DNA of 64,000 nucleotides from Marthasterias glacialis (lineage: Eukaryota; Echinodermata; Asteroidea; Forcipulatida; Asteriidae). The stretch spans positions 8,785,505 through 8,849,504 of the forward strand of contig OU452233.1 of assembly GCA_911728455.2 (NCBI GenBank), written 5' to 3'. Each line of letters opens with the position of its first letter. Positions within the stretch are counted from its first letter, which is position 1. The notes under the pieces are model-generated. The model did not search any database, had not been told where the DNA came from, and saw nothing but the letters and a program-made list of their open reading frames with translations. A program made the position numbers and the translations under genes. This document shows, in pieces, positions 50,631-63,400 of the stretch.

Positions 50631-51411
50631 TCACTGTATGGTGCATGATGATTCTTTTTTAGGTGATGATTGTTTAGGAGATTGAGATGGTCTTGCTGAG
50701 CTTGATGTAGGGGTTGGGTTACTGTAGTTTTGATACGGGTTACTACTGCTGGTATATCTGGTCTGATGAGAAGAGCCCGAAGGAGTAGGAACAGCAGGGT
50801 TTGGGTTTGTGTAGTTTTGATATGGGTTCCTGCTGGCAGAATGGGTTCGATAGGCTGAAGTTGCAGCAGCACCACCAGCAGCGCCCACAGCAGCGGCCAC
50901 AGCAGCGCTGCCAGTAGTGCGAGTAGTGTAAGCAGCATGTTGCCATCTCATGCCTGCACCAGCCGCATTACCCGCGGGGACCACAGCCTTCAATTTGTAC
51001 CTAATCAAATATTCCGGATACACCTGCGTCTTTTCAAAGACAACAATAATTTCAGGATTTGATATATCGTTGACACACGAGTCGTACAGTTCCCCATGTG
51101 GATTGTGTCGGTCTTTGGGCGGAGGCCTTACGTATGAGGAGTCACCAGTGATTGCGTCCCCGACCAGGACTTGAGCCACAAAGACATAACGGCAGTCGGC
51201 AGAATCCGGTGCTGTGTAACTATTAGAAAAACTTGCGTCACGAGCAAAATAGCTACCCTTTCCGTAGAGTGTTCCCACAGTGGTCCCGCTGAGTCTCCAG
51301 TCAAAGTTCTGACGGCTGATGGCATCCGTGTATTTTTTTTGGGTTCCGTGAAAAAGTTGCTTCTGTAGGACGGGCTGACCAGACTTTCGCTTTTTCATTC
51401 TTTCTCTCATC
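50631..51411 (-). CDS. PARP12-like: PARP12-like exon H: PARP catalytic core, tail and CaaX-like terminus
   Basis: The acceptor is TCTCTTTAG, and the first G completes a Lys codon. The stop is TGA at 50633-50631. It encodes MKKRKSG..VLQKQLFHGT (catalytic His), FDWR....GTLYGKGSYFARD (Tyr), YVRPP, LYDSCVND and FEKTQVYPEYLIRY. This order is diagnostic of the PARP7/11/12/13 clade. The last 119 residues are Ala/Gly- then Asn/Tyr/Pro/Ser-rich with two NPYQNY repeats. They end SPKKESSCTIQ, which fits a CaaX prenylation signal with two upstream lysines. Confidence 0.95.
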
Positions 51412-54400
51412 CTAAAGAGATAAAGTAGACAACTTCATGTAGATATTTTACCAGACAAATGCAATGGTTGAACTTTGCTTTGTTTATAGCAATGGTACTG
51501 AGGTGATGCTAACCTGTTAGTAAACCCTCAAAAAGTGGACTGGACTACCTACCCCTTATGATTGGTTAAATATGTCTGCCTTATTTTCAAATTTGATTTT
51601 ATGCTTGAAATGAAGCAGGCATCCTCACTGATGACATTTCATATCACTTAACTTATTGGATCTACCCTAACTCCCCAGAGTGATTTACTGCTCCTTCCCC
51701 ACTCTAACAAATTCCAACACCACGTGGTAACTCAACACCCAAACTGTGGTACTGTGATTATGGTGGTATGCCTGAACCCATGTAAGCATGATCAGTTTAC
51801 TCATGCAGTACCCAGCTCACACAGCCCAACAAAACCTGTTGTTAAAGTTTGATGGAATAGGGACTGTTAGGGTCAAGGATTTTTCAGCAAAATAATGTCA
51901 TATTTCCCCTCTCCCCCAATTTCAGCCCCCCCAAAAAAAAAAAACCCAAACAAACAAACAACATAGTGAATATTACTGGCTCAAGTTCAATCGAAAGGCA
52001 TCAGTAAGTGCCAACTGCATCATTCCTGGGCATAAAATCACACCTTAATATTTTGTCAAAATTTGATCAAAATGCTGGAATTGCCCCTTATGATTTTGTA
52101 CATTTTTGGCCTAAGAGTAAAGTTTTATTTTATGCTTTAAAATGAAGCAGGCATCCTCATTGATGTCATTTCATATCACTTGACCTTTTGCATCTTTAAA
52201 CAAAAATTGAGTTAAGCATTTTTGACAACAAATAATGTCATATTAAAAAAAAAAATCACTATTTCCTGGGTCAAGTTAAATAAAACGGAACCAGTAGTGC
52301 CTCTTGCATCATTTTTGAACAGAACACAGCACCTCACAAATTGGCCCAAATTTGACAAAAATGTTGAACTAACCCCCTTATTTATTTGTCAATTTATCCT
52401 TAATTTTACCCTGTACCACACATAAAGGCATTTTCTATGACACAAACTTGTAATTCTTGGTAATACATACATGTATGTGAAAGGTAAGTCCGAAAAACTA
52501 TTCTTTCATAAATAAATCTTCAAAGAAAAACCGGTTCATTCTATTGGGGCATCTGGCAATTTTTAGAGCCACTGTGGGTGAAAAAGGTGTGAGAATCCCA
52601 AAACTTAGAATGCACAAAACTTGCACAGTCCATAGAAGACTTGTTCTAAAAATGAGAGAAAAGGAGATGCGGTCTGGCAAGGATTTCAATGTCGTCGCTT
52701 CAAAAAAATGAATTTAGGAAATAACCTTAATATTAGGGTTGAGACACTTAATTGTTTTAACGTTTAACCGTAAAAACAAACAAACAAACGATGATATCAT
52801 TACATCAACACAAGGGATGTTCCACTAACACTGTGGTTCTGTGACTATTAAGAGTGTGTTCTATTTTTAATCATGGAAAGTGTTTTGACACCTGCTCTTT
52901 CTTCACACGTCAGCTCATACATGTATTACACACAAGAAAAAGAGAGACGGCACCGGCAATCACATGTGTACACTGCATTACAGTCCTGATTCCCTGGTTG
53001 GATTGGAATCGCCAGAAACAGTTAGACAGAATTCACAAGATCCGTTTAACGGTTTAGGAAAATAAACAGAGATGCACAACTGAATATTACAGTCAATCTT
53101 TAACACAAAGAATGGGTCAAGATTCTACGTACTTTGTGAAGTCCTCCCACAACTCCAAGTTCTGAACCCGATGTATTGAGACGATCGTGGCCTTGTCATC
53201 CATGGTGTCCCAAAACAAGTTGGCAGTTGTGATATATTCAGCACTGGAGCAGTTGGTGATGTTGACCAGTACCTTGTCCGTTTGAGCACCAAGAACTTCC
53301 CAGGTTGTTGGCACGACAACACTGCCTCCATGAGCGACGTGTCTGGTGAGAAATTTGTTCATAAAATGCATTTTTGTCCTGACAAATTTAAACCAGTAGA
53401 CCCTGGATGACGTGTGCACACGCAAATATTGTCCGACCCAGCAAACGGGTGACGTTGAAACCCGCCATTGTGTGAAAACAGAACACCAGAACAAAGGTCA
53501 CCCGGATATTTTGTTTTGGAGCGTGCACGGAGAGAGCACTCACTGTGCAATGCTTCATTTCACCCACACAAAGAGGATCATATGAGACATCGATGATTAT
53601 TTAACATATTTTGCCTCTCAATGGAGGTACGTTTCAGTGAACAGGAGATCCAGCCTTGGTTCATGGTTTAGGAACAATCCTCAAGTACCTCATGGCCAAG
53701 GTTTTTCAATTCGAGGTGCGTGAATATGACATTTTCTCGAAAAAAAACCCCAAAAACTCAGTGCTTCAAAGAGAATCTTTGTTCTCTTGGCTTTGTCAAG
53801 TCAAGGTTTCTCTATGCCAGCGATACTCTCAAAGAAACATGATCCCGGAAATTCTGAGAAAATAATCCCGTCAGGTTGGACGGGAATAAATGTAAGATTC
53901 CCGGCAGCAACGGGTTAAAATCTGACAATGTCCATTGATGATTATGCTTGTTATCAAAACAGACAAACACCATTACTTCTTGGAAAAGTGCAAAAGACAA
54001 ATCCAGTGCACAGCAAAGTTTTAAGACTGTGTCTTTTCTTAAAACGCTGTGGTGCGCTAATATTAAGATAAAATCACACGCTGACACCACACTACTTGTT
54101 TTGTCAGTAGGTGTGAATAGTGAACGTAATCCCTTCTCATGGTCTAAACAGATAGACATGGGCCCTCATCATCATCATGGTGACGCCTGTGCGCGTGCAG
54201 CGCACAGACGTTGCTCAGTGACTACATTATAACCTGTTAAATGTTTGTTTCCATTGTTTGGCGTTTTCAGTGGCTTGGTAAAGCCCTCAAGACCCCAGAA
54301 AACAATTTGCTGAGCTTTAGCAAAAAACATCACACGTTCACACCATCCTATAACTGAATTTTTTTTAGTAGGTGTAAACTCCTAAAAATTCCTCATTTAA

Positions 54401-57400
54401 GCACCATGGGAGTTGTGGTGTTTGGGTGTTGATTTGTGGGTCAATGGTTCAACGCATGCACAGAGGGCATTCACCTAGCTGTTTGGTTATGTTTCAATAG
54501 GGAACTAGTGGATTTTGAGAATTTTTGACGGACATATGGCAAAGTAAACAACCTTTGTTTTGACAAACATACTGTAGGAATCAGCGCCATGGCTACAAAC
54601 AGGGCAAATTATTACAGACCTCCTAACATGTACGATTTTGGTGTACTATTTACGATTTTTCACCTATTTTACACTTTAACGATTTTATTCTTCATTTGTA
54701 CAATTTTTGACGGCGCTGTTTTCCATTTTGTTTTCTTTCACGCCCGATGGGCCACATCATTTTTTTATTTTATTGTTTATTTTTTTCGCGCTCCATAGGC
54801 CACGTCCGGCTAATGGGTGAGACTTAACACAGTCTACGCAAGTATTGTCTATTGTTACCGGTCATGCGGTCCATGTGATTGTGCTCATTACACGTTAGAT
54901 CTCTGAAGACTGGTAGCTAGTCTATGATTAGACAATTGCACCTGCGCAGTGATAATCTGTGCAAGCATGGTTTTTGCATGCAGTAAATGTAAACATTCAT
55001 CGCACACAAAAACAAGTGCTGTCCGTACTGTGTTTACATCGCTGCACTGTGTTTACATCACGTGTTCAACTGCATGTGTAGCTATAGATCCTTCCCAAGG
55101 ACACCGTAGTGTGATTAGACTATCGTCATCGATATGTTTTTAGTTTGTACGAGGCGGCTGTGTGTCACTGTGGCGGTGTGTTTTTGGCGGCATGACCAAC
55201 TCGTAACGAGGCATATAATTCCTTTGGAGAATTCCGGAGTTCTTGTAAAGGTACTACATGTAATTGACTTGTTGGAAGGTACAAAGTGTCTTGTTGGAAG
55301 GTACAAAGTGTCTTGTTGGAAGATACAAAGTGTCCAGGGTACAAAGTGTCCAAGGGACGAAGTGACAATACATCACATTTGACCATACTTTCCTCTGTGG
55401 TCATGGTGAGATGCCGCACAATGACTATTGACTTGAAGAAAGTACTATTTCTGGAATTTGAATGTTGGGAGGTCTGTTATTATTGTTTAACTCTTCTTCT
55501 TTTTTTTTCTCAAGCAAACGTTGTGCTACCCCAAAAGTATAAAAACTTCAGACCTTTGCTTGGGTGTGAAAGGTTAGTTTAGTATTGTTAATTTCCAACA
55601 AAACAAAAAAGTGTACCTTTTAGATTCCCGTTTCCTGTCCTCCATCTCCACAAATTTGGGCCGCCTTCTGACCGGTCTACATGTAAGGTAGTGTATGTTC
55701 TTCTGTTGCATTGCTTTGAAGTCCAGCTCGTAACTCTGACCTCCTGCCATGAAGTTAATCTTGGCTGCACTCTGCTTGCTCTTATAGTCCAAATACTTCT
55801 CCTCAATGCTGTTGCTGTCGATCCCCGCTTTGATTCCTTTCACATTCTGTAAAGAAAAAAAAATTAAATTAGCTGTTGCAAACTGCTTACCAACCACAAG
55901 GGCCTGTTGTATAAATGCAAACAAAGTTGTTAATAGCTTCACGTTTTGACCGTAGCAGAGTCTTTCTCAAAGGCTAAATGACAACACAATACACACAAAC
56001 TGTGAGGCCATCAATAATATTTTGCATTCGGTAAAGAAGTTAGCAATGAGGAGATCTGAAATGGCTATTGCAAACTACTTAACCAACCAAAAGGACCTAT
56101 GGTATACATGCAAAACAACGTTGTTAATGGCCTCACGTCTTTCTCAAAGGCTAAATGACAACAGAACACACACATACACCAGCATTAGGACATGTCTAAT
56201 AATGTGTCGTGGCCGAGCGGTCAAGTGCACTGGACTCAAGTTCTGGTGGTCAAGTCATCGTGGTGTGGGTTCAAATACTGGTCATGACACTTGTGCCCTT
56301 GAGCAAGATGCTTTACTTTAATTGCTTCTCTTCACCCAGGGGTATAAATGGGTACCTGCGAGGGTAAAGGTTGATATTGTGTTTGAAAAAGCCTTCAGAG
56401 CACCACGGCAGCTCGGGGCTGTATACTCCCCAGGGAGCTGAGGAAGATTACAGGAATGTTGTTGGCCCAATGACCAGGGCACTAATGTAAAGCGCATTGA
56501 GACGTTATTGCGACATGTGCTACATAAGAACTGGTTATGATTATTATTATTATTATTATTATTATGTCGGAATTAGCTGCTGTGGCTATGAAGATCTTTT
56601 GTTTTTATCTTCTTTTCAGGGTTATTGCTTTAAATCAAAATGCAATGCTTTCGTACAGGGACAGGGGCCTTGTAAATGACATTTTTTGAACTCGCGCCGT
56701 CATACTCGATATATCGAGTATACTTATTATTGAGTTTCTGATATATCGATATCGAAAAAAATCTGACATCGACAGACATTTAATTGATTAGAGTTGGAGG
56801 GGAAACAACACCGACCTGTTCCGAGTACATGATCCATCTTTGCGTTTCATCTAGCCAGTACCATACCCACTCCATGCAGAATGCTTTCTCCCAGTTACTC
56901 CTCAAGACGCTGGACACAGTGGACAGCCTCTGAACATAAACATTGGAATGTCCCACAGAGCCGGTCATGGGGCTAATGTCAAAATGGATGGTCAAATCAG
57001 AATGAAGGTTTCCGTCACTGTTGAAGATAATACACAGAAAGGCAATATACACAGTTATTGACAAATAAACAAAACAAAACAAATCAAAATTAACTTTTTG
57101 CAAGGCATTATCCTGTCTGAAGATGATTCGGTGCGCTGCCCATGGTGGCGAGGTTGAGATCACGTGCTACCGATACAACACATTCACAGCAAGGACACAG
57201 AGTGCAGTCGAGCTCAGTGTTCTCTAGCATGTGTACATGGTCTAGGGTTCTATTTCTATGGGTGTCAACACCACAAATTCTTCAAATTTAGAAATCCCCT
57301 CCAAGAAGAAAAGTACAAAAAATAAATGCTCATTGGGGAATTTTTGTTGCACACTCTGTCGTTTTTAATTTCTTTAGTATTTTTTTCTCTCTTTTTTCTG

Positions 57401-60400
57401 GGAAGAATTGGCCAGGGTGGGATCTCAGTTTTTTTAACTGTTGTTTTCCTTTGTGTCCTTTGTGCATTTTTTACGCATTTAATGACATAATTTTATTCAT
57501 TGGTGTTTAAAACACATTATTTTGTGATTTTTATCAATCAACTTTTAGTTTTATATTTGAAATTGTTCATGTAGCTTTTTAGCGGTACTTTTATTATTCT
57601 AATTCTGTCCTCTATTATTTTTTTGTAAAGTGCCTTTGGGCTTATTTTTTATACGAATTTTGGCCCTATATAAATCCTGTATTATTATTAAAGTTACCTT
57701 CGTGAGTTGTAAAGAGAGCGATTGACATCACAATAAAGTTTCTCGACGTTGTTGTTCTCAACTTGAGGAAGGTCTTGCCAACCAGTCTTCCCTGGGTCCA
57801 TTGTCTGCCACTGATAAGGCTGCCTATAATGCCTCTTGTGGTTGTCCTTATCTTCGTCAAAGATACACTTTCCACGGAGAAAGTAGGTGCAGATGTAGAC
57901 TGACTCATTTTGGTAACTGGGGCGTCGGCTAGCAACATCTGTTGAACCGGACGACGCGGCCGCAGTGGGTGCTGATGGTGACTTGGGGTTATAAAGGTCT
58001 GATTTTTGGGAGACATTGGCCTTTGGTTCATGTACAGGCAGTACATAGAAAGGTGGTCCTTCCTTGAGTTTACTCCCAGAAACTTCTTCAGGCTTGAAGG
58101 TGTCTTGGTTCTGCTCTACATGTAGTTTTTGGGCTGCGATGATTTTCAACATGAGTGAATATGGAACAAGGTTCCAAGTACCTTCCTTTTTCAAGTTAGC
58201 AACAAGTGTGTTGAGAATCACTTGGATCTCAGTTGCTTTTTCGGGTGACACCATACCTCCATCTTTGATCTTGTCTAGAGTAGCCTCAAGTTGGTCAAAG
58301 TCAATGGCATCTCTCTGTGATTTTGCCTTGAGCACCTGTTGGTCAGTGGTCCTTACTTTAGGTCTGACGGCATCTTGTTTCTGGGACTGGACTCGGGATG
58401 GATGAGGTCCTCTGAAAATATCCACACTTAACTTGTCAGTGTCTCTGCTGGATGGTAGAGCAACACCTCTTACTTCTTTAGGCTTGGCAACATCTGGCTT
58501 CATAACCATGAACACTGAAGCCTCTGGTTCCTTCGGAAGATATGCTGGGTTCCCTGCTTCCTTCAGTTGGCATGAACAGTCTCCTTCTGACCCCTTAAAG
58601 CTAGTCACATCAGGTGTTGTTTGGTGACCAACTGCTTTTGGTTTCACCGACTGTGAAGCACTACTGTTTTCACCTTTTGCTTTCACACCTGGCCTTTTCT
58701 CCTCTGTCGAGATGTTTTCCTTCTCTGGCCTTTTCATCTCCTTTACATCTCTGTCCGACGCAGGAGCATCATTTACCTTCATTGAGGCTGCAACTGGTTT
58801 TAGCTCAGGTTGCTTGTCAGCTGAGACATTACTGGCAAAAGACTCACCGACATCAGAACCACTGCAAAAGAAATGAGACAAGAGAAAAACTTAAAAACTT
58901 TAGACTCTTTTGTCCTTCAAACAGGATCTCGAGACAAACCTGTTCTCCCGACGGTGTTTGTCCCCGCAGACCCCATAAAAACAAACCTGTGAAATTTGGG
59001 CTCAATCCGTTGGCCGAGTCAGGAGAAACTAGTGCATGTAAACACTTGCATTGTCCTTAATTTTGATTGTTACAACCGAAATCAAACACAACAGCTGATT
59101 TTGAAAAATCACTTTGAAAACGTACCTTAGTCCAACATTGGCAGGGCGCTCTAGTGCTGAGTACACAGGTCTCCTTGCCACCTCAAACACTCGAGAGTCT
59201 GCTAGGCAGCTTTGCTCCATGCGGGAAAAGTTTAATCGAAACTGCCCTTCATCCATGGTGAAATCGTAACAAGGTGACGTTCCTTTAAATTTGAAGTCCA
59301 AATATTTCCTCTCCAATATCAATGTGTTGATGCTCGAAGAGGCCGCTTTACCAGCCTGTACTGGTACCTATTTCATAAAAATTTAATAACAATTTCCATG
59401 ATCTCCAATTTAACATGAAATGTATTTTCCAATTTGCTCAAGTTTCATATCTTGCAGAAACTTAGCCTGTATCTGGCATGTCTTGCATACACACAAACTG
59501 AGGGCTCCATATTTTGGCAAGAAACATCTTGTATCAAATATGCCATTCTTACAAAATCGAGATGTGACATTTTTGCACTTTTGCAGTGTTTTTATTCAAA
59601 CTAATCAAGCCTACTACATTATGAACTTTGCAGGTGTAACAGCAAGGCAGTTTTTTCTCTTGTGTAAACAGGTAAAGGGCATAAATGTGGAATAATTAAA
59701 TTTCTACTGTGGGTCAAAGGGCACCAAGGCAATTATATCCAACAGCATGGAGACCATTATCATGCTGCCATTATCTTGGTCATGTTCCTTGTATCCAGTA
59801 ACAGTAATGAGTGCTAATATTCAACGTACAAAAAGGAACCAGACTATTTCTCCTTCCAGCCTCGTTTTGGTTACATTGATTTGAATGGGAGAAAATCAAG
59901 ATGGCCGCACCATGATAAAGGTCTACTTGCCTCCATGGCCTCTGTGAACTATCAGGCCCACAATATCATACCTGTTTGGGGAACTCCCTCCATTTCTTGG
60001 TCTCGTCCTTCCAGTACCACATCCACTGAGTGCTGTACCCTTTCCTCCATCCTCCTGCCCGAGCAAAGGATAGGGTGGAAAGACGGCGAACATCTGTGAC
60101 CTGCTTGAAATTGTCTAGGGTGGTGAAGAAGTCCTTACCAAATGTTATGGTCACGACATGCATGAAGATAGTGTTGGGTTTTTTACCACTGATGAATAAA
60201 TACACCCACAAAATGTTATTGTGCAAATCTTCCATAATAAAATTATTAGGCCTAATAGTTATTACATAATTTCTCGTCATGAAACCGAGGATGCCTCAAA
60301 AGCGAACTTAGAAGCCTGATGAAACATGTAGATGAGGGTGCTTGCAAAGCACCAGAAAGGAGGCACTGTAAATCCCTACCGAGTAAACTTCCACGTTCTG

Positions 60401-63400
60401 GCTTCTTTTACGTGAACTGCCTAACTCAATACATGTACACAGGCCCTATGGCTTTACGCCCCACTCCAAGGACAAAGCAATAGACTGATTGCGCGACCCA
60501 TGTCACGTGACCTGTAGTGGGTATTGAATGTAAACAAGCACGCTGTCCTCCATAGGAAAGTGCGGTGCGGTACATGATGATTGTTGCATTTGTTTATTAG
60601 ATCAAGGCTTTTTTCTCTCGAAATCTGTGAAAAAAATTCCAGAGTTTGTACCAGAGATCATCGAGTGGCCGAAAAAAGACAGTAAGGACAGTTCCAGTAT
60701 CTTGGAAATTCTACAAGGAACGTATATGTTCACGATGCGGTAGTACTGGTTGCACGGCGGAACAATTGGCCCAGATGAACGCGCGTGATCATGCACTTTC
60801 CAACACAGAAGAATTGTAGGCCCACAGTTTTGGAGCTGAGAAATCATCCAAAGAAAAGGCTTTCCAAAACTGTGTGATTCCTTTGTCTATTTAACATTCT
60901 GGAAGGCTAGGTATAAATGCTTCACTTTTCCATCCAACAGTCTTTACTTCCCTTTTTTTCTTTAACAGTGATTTACATTTACAAATAAAATAACAGGCGG
61001 GTTGCTGCATTGTTGTCCGACGCCGGTAGTGCTTATATACATGTAACTAAACATAAACCTCTTTTGTAATAGAATACTGGTAGTTTATGAAACAGTAACA
61101 TGATTGAAATCAATGTCACAACATACAACTTTAATAAAAAGGGCTTAAATAACTGTGTTAGTATTACCAAAAGCCAACTTTTGGTGTCAATCTGTCGGTC
61201 ATAGCATGTATTCGCACGTGCCATCAGCTGAGATGACGTAGAGTACGGTAGAGTAACTTGCCCAAGGACACAAGAATCGTCATGAACAGCCACGGCAGGC
61301 TGGGATTTAAACCCACTCTGAACAACAGAACAAGAATGTGGTGCCTTAGATTACTAGGCCACAACGCTCCACTGTGATTCTTTTGAAAACTAAATTATAG
61401 TGAAATTTATAATAAGAGACCCTGTCAATTTTTGAAGGAAACATTGACTTTGAGACAAACTCAAGTCTGAGCAACAGCTGGTGTTAAAAACCATGCACAC
61501 CAACACCCTGACTGCAGCTGACAGTAACTATCATTAATTAGTTAATAACTAATTAATTGTTTTACTCAAGTATTTTTATTTTGTGTATAGTCCTCATATC
61601 AATGCAAACAAACTTTTGACAAATTTTAGTTGTCTGACAAACTTTGTTCACCCTGTTCAGCTGTTTGAATACTTCACCCCAATGCCTTTGTTTACAAATA
61701 CCTCAGGGTCTACATATAGGCTACTGTAAACTAGCCTCCAGTGATAGAATACAATTTTAAAAAAAATATTTTTAATTTGTTTGTTTAATGAATGGTCAGC
61801 AGACCCTCAGAAGAGAAAATAACTGCAGGAAGATCTAAACAAATTGTTTTTGATTAGTGCAAACAGCGCATACCTTTTTGACTGTCAGCAACAGGTACCC
61901 TGCGAACGATTAGTCTAATTTGATATTACTATCCACGCAGAGTAAAATGTCTCAGACCTATAAATTTATGTGTGATGTTTTGTTCGAAATCACCACTGTT
62001 TATATGGATTAGTGTTTCTATACAGGTGTTGTGCAATTTGAAGATAAAGAAAGGATAGGTAAAAAAAAATTACCAACAAATACAAGTACTTTCAATCTGA
62101 AAGCTCACCAATCAAAAAGTTCATACCAGAGAAATGTTCATACTGTCACTGTGTTGCAGCTTATTTCCCACAGTTGTCATAGTTTTTTCAAAACTCACCA
62201 GTGCTTGGTTTGATGAATAATTAACAAGCCCAAAACATGCACAAAATCTTTGACAATGTGTTGTTGTTTTTTCAGTGAAGCTTGTAAAAGACCCAATTTG
62301 ATTGCTTTTTCACAGGTTGGTTATTTGGAGTTTTTATCAAAACAATTTGGGAATAAATTTACTCTTCGAAAAACCAACGATGTAGCCTAAAAGTGAGGTC
62401 GAACAAAAAACAAAGAAAAAACAACAGACCGATCCATTAAGCCCCGCTTTCTAACATAGTGACCAATCACAGCCTTGACAACACCACTGAAAGTCTGACG
62501 AAAGTCTGACATGTTAAAAATCCATAAGTTGCTATCTCAGTTGCTAAGGTAGGCAGGTCTTTATGGATCGGTCAATTAGGATTTCAGCCATAAAAGCAAT
62601 ACCAAGTCTTACCGAACGCAGATGCCCCCAGTGTACTCTTTATTATTGACATCACAGAAGTGCTTCTCAAGATGACTGTTGGCCTGCTTCGACAGGTCCA
62701 GCCAAGACTTATTCTGAGTCCTAGCATCTTGAATCTGCCACTGGAACGGTTGCAAACAATGCACGTTAATCCCGTGTTTTATGGCATGGGAAGAGCAATT
62801 TCCTTGTAAATAGAAAAGGCAGATCTCTAGCCTTTTCTCGGAGGATGAGGGCATCACCAGCGGTTCCTCATCAGCTGAAGAACCTTTTGTACTTGACGCT
62901 GTTCCTGAAGCTTGGGAACCTTCACCTGTGTTTTGAGTGGCCTTTTTCTTCTGGGTAACCTTGGAGGTCATTTCACTGGCTGGTCTCTCCAAGACTTTTT
63001 CTGATGTCTGGGGGTTTGAAGCTGTGTTTGGAGTGGCATTTTTGCTTTTGGCGTTCTCAGCAGACTGCCTGGCTTTCGCTATTGGAACTTCTTCCAAAGC
63101 ATTGGAAGCAACAGATTCTGTTTTTACAACTTTGACAGACTTTTCGCTTGTCACTTTCTCTTCGATGTTGGAAAAGCTCTCGAGAAAATTCATTAATTTC
63201 TCCTCGTTTAGTCCTTTATTCGTGGCTCTACTTTCCTCAGACTCATCTGTTGCCTTGTCCTTTGGAGATCTAATTGTTGCTGCAAACAGACTTTTGAAGT
63301 TGCGTCGTGTTTCCCCTTGCAGGGAAAAACCATACCTTCTTAGCATCATGACTTTTGGTTGGCCATACTGCAGATCATGTGAGAAGGTGCAGGAATTACC

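Larger units (their letters stand above)
53343..55616 (-). other. PARP gene intron with a dispersed repeat and a 22-bp tandem repeat
   Basis: A repeat related to about 7330-8040 (opposite orientation) fills about 53360-53930, starting 20 bp from the exon. A GGTACAAAGTGTC-containing repeat of about 22 bp lies at 55257-55350. The remainder is unique AT-rich DNA without a coding signal. Confidence 0.5.
58862..59971 (-). other. Two short PARP gene introns
   Basis: The 264-bp intron 58862-59125 carries a dispersed repeat (58983-59105) related to 48085-48215. The intron 59368-59971 carries a copy (59752-59925) of the repeat at 42049-42212. The flanking exons are in phase, so no further exon is expected. 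Confidence 0.5.
60189..62612 (-). other. PARP gene intron (2.4 kb)
   Basis: It contains a tRNA-derived SINE in minus orientation (61190-61375) and a foldback element (62427-62573) only 40 bp from the exon A donor. No coding exon is seen. Confidence 0.5.

Noticed and set aside
50504..50938. 144-residue minus-strand open frame overlapping the PARP tail
   Set aside because: Alternative frame of exon H; Leu/Thr repeats come from the same low-complexity DNA.
58861..59367. Gene boundary between PARP exons C and D (two separate genes)
   Set aside because: Exon C ends with AG and exon D begins with T after a good acceptor, giving Ser in frame; no promoter or stop separates them. Transcript data could still overturn this.
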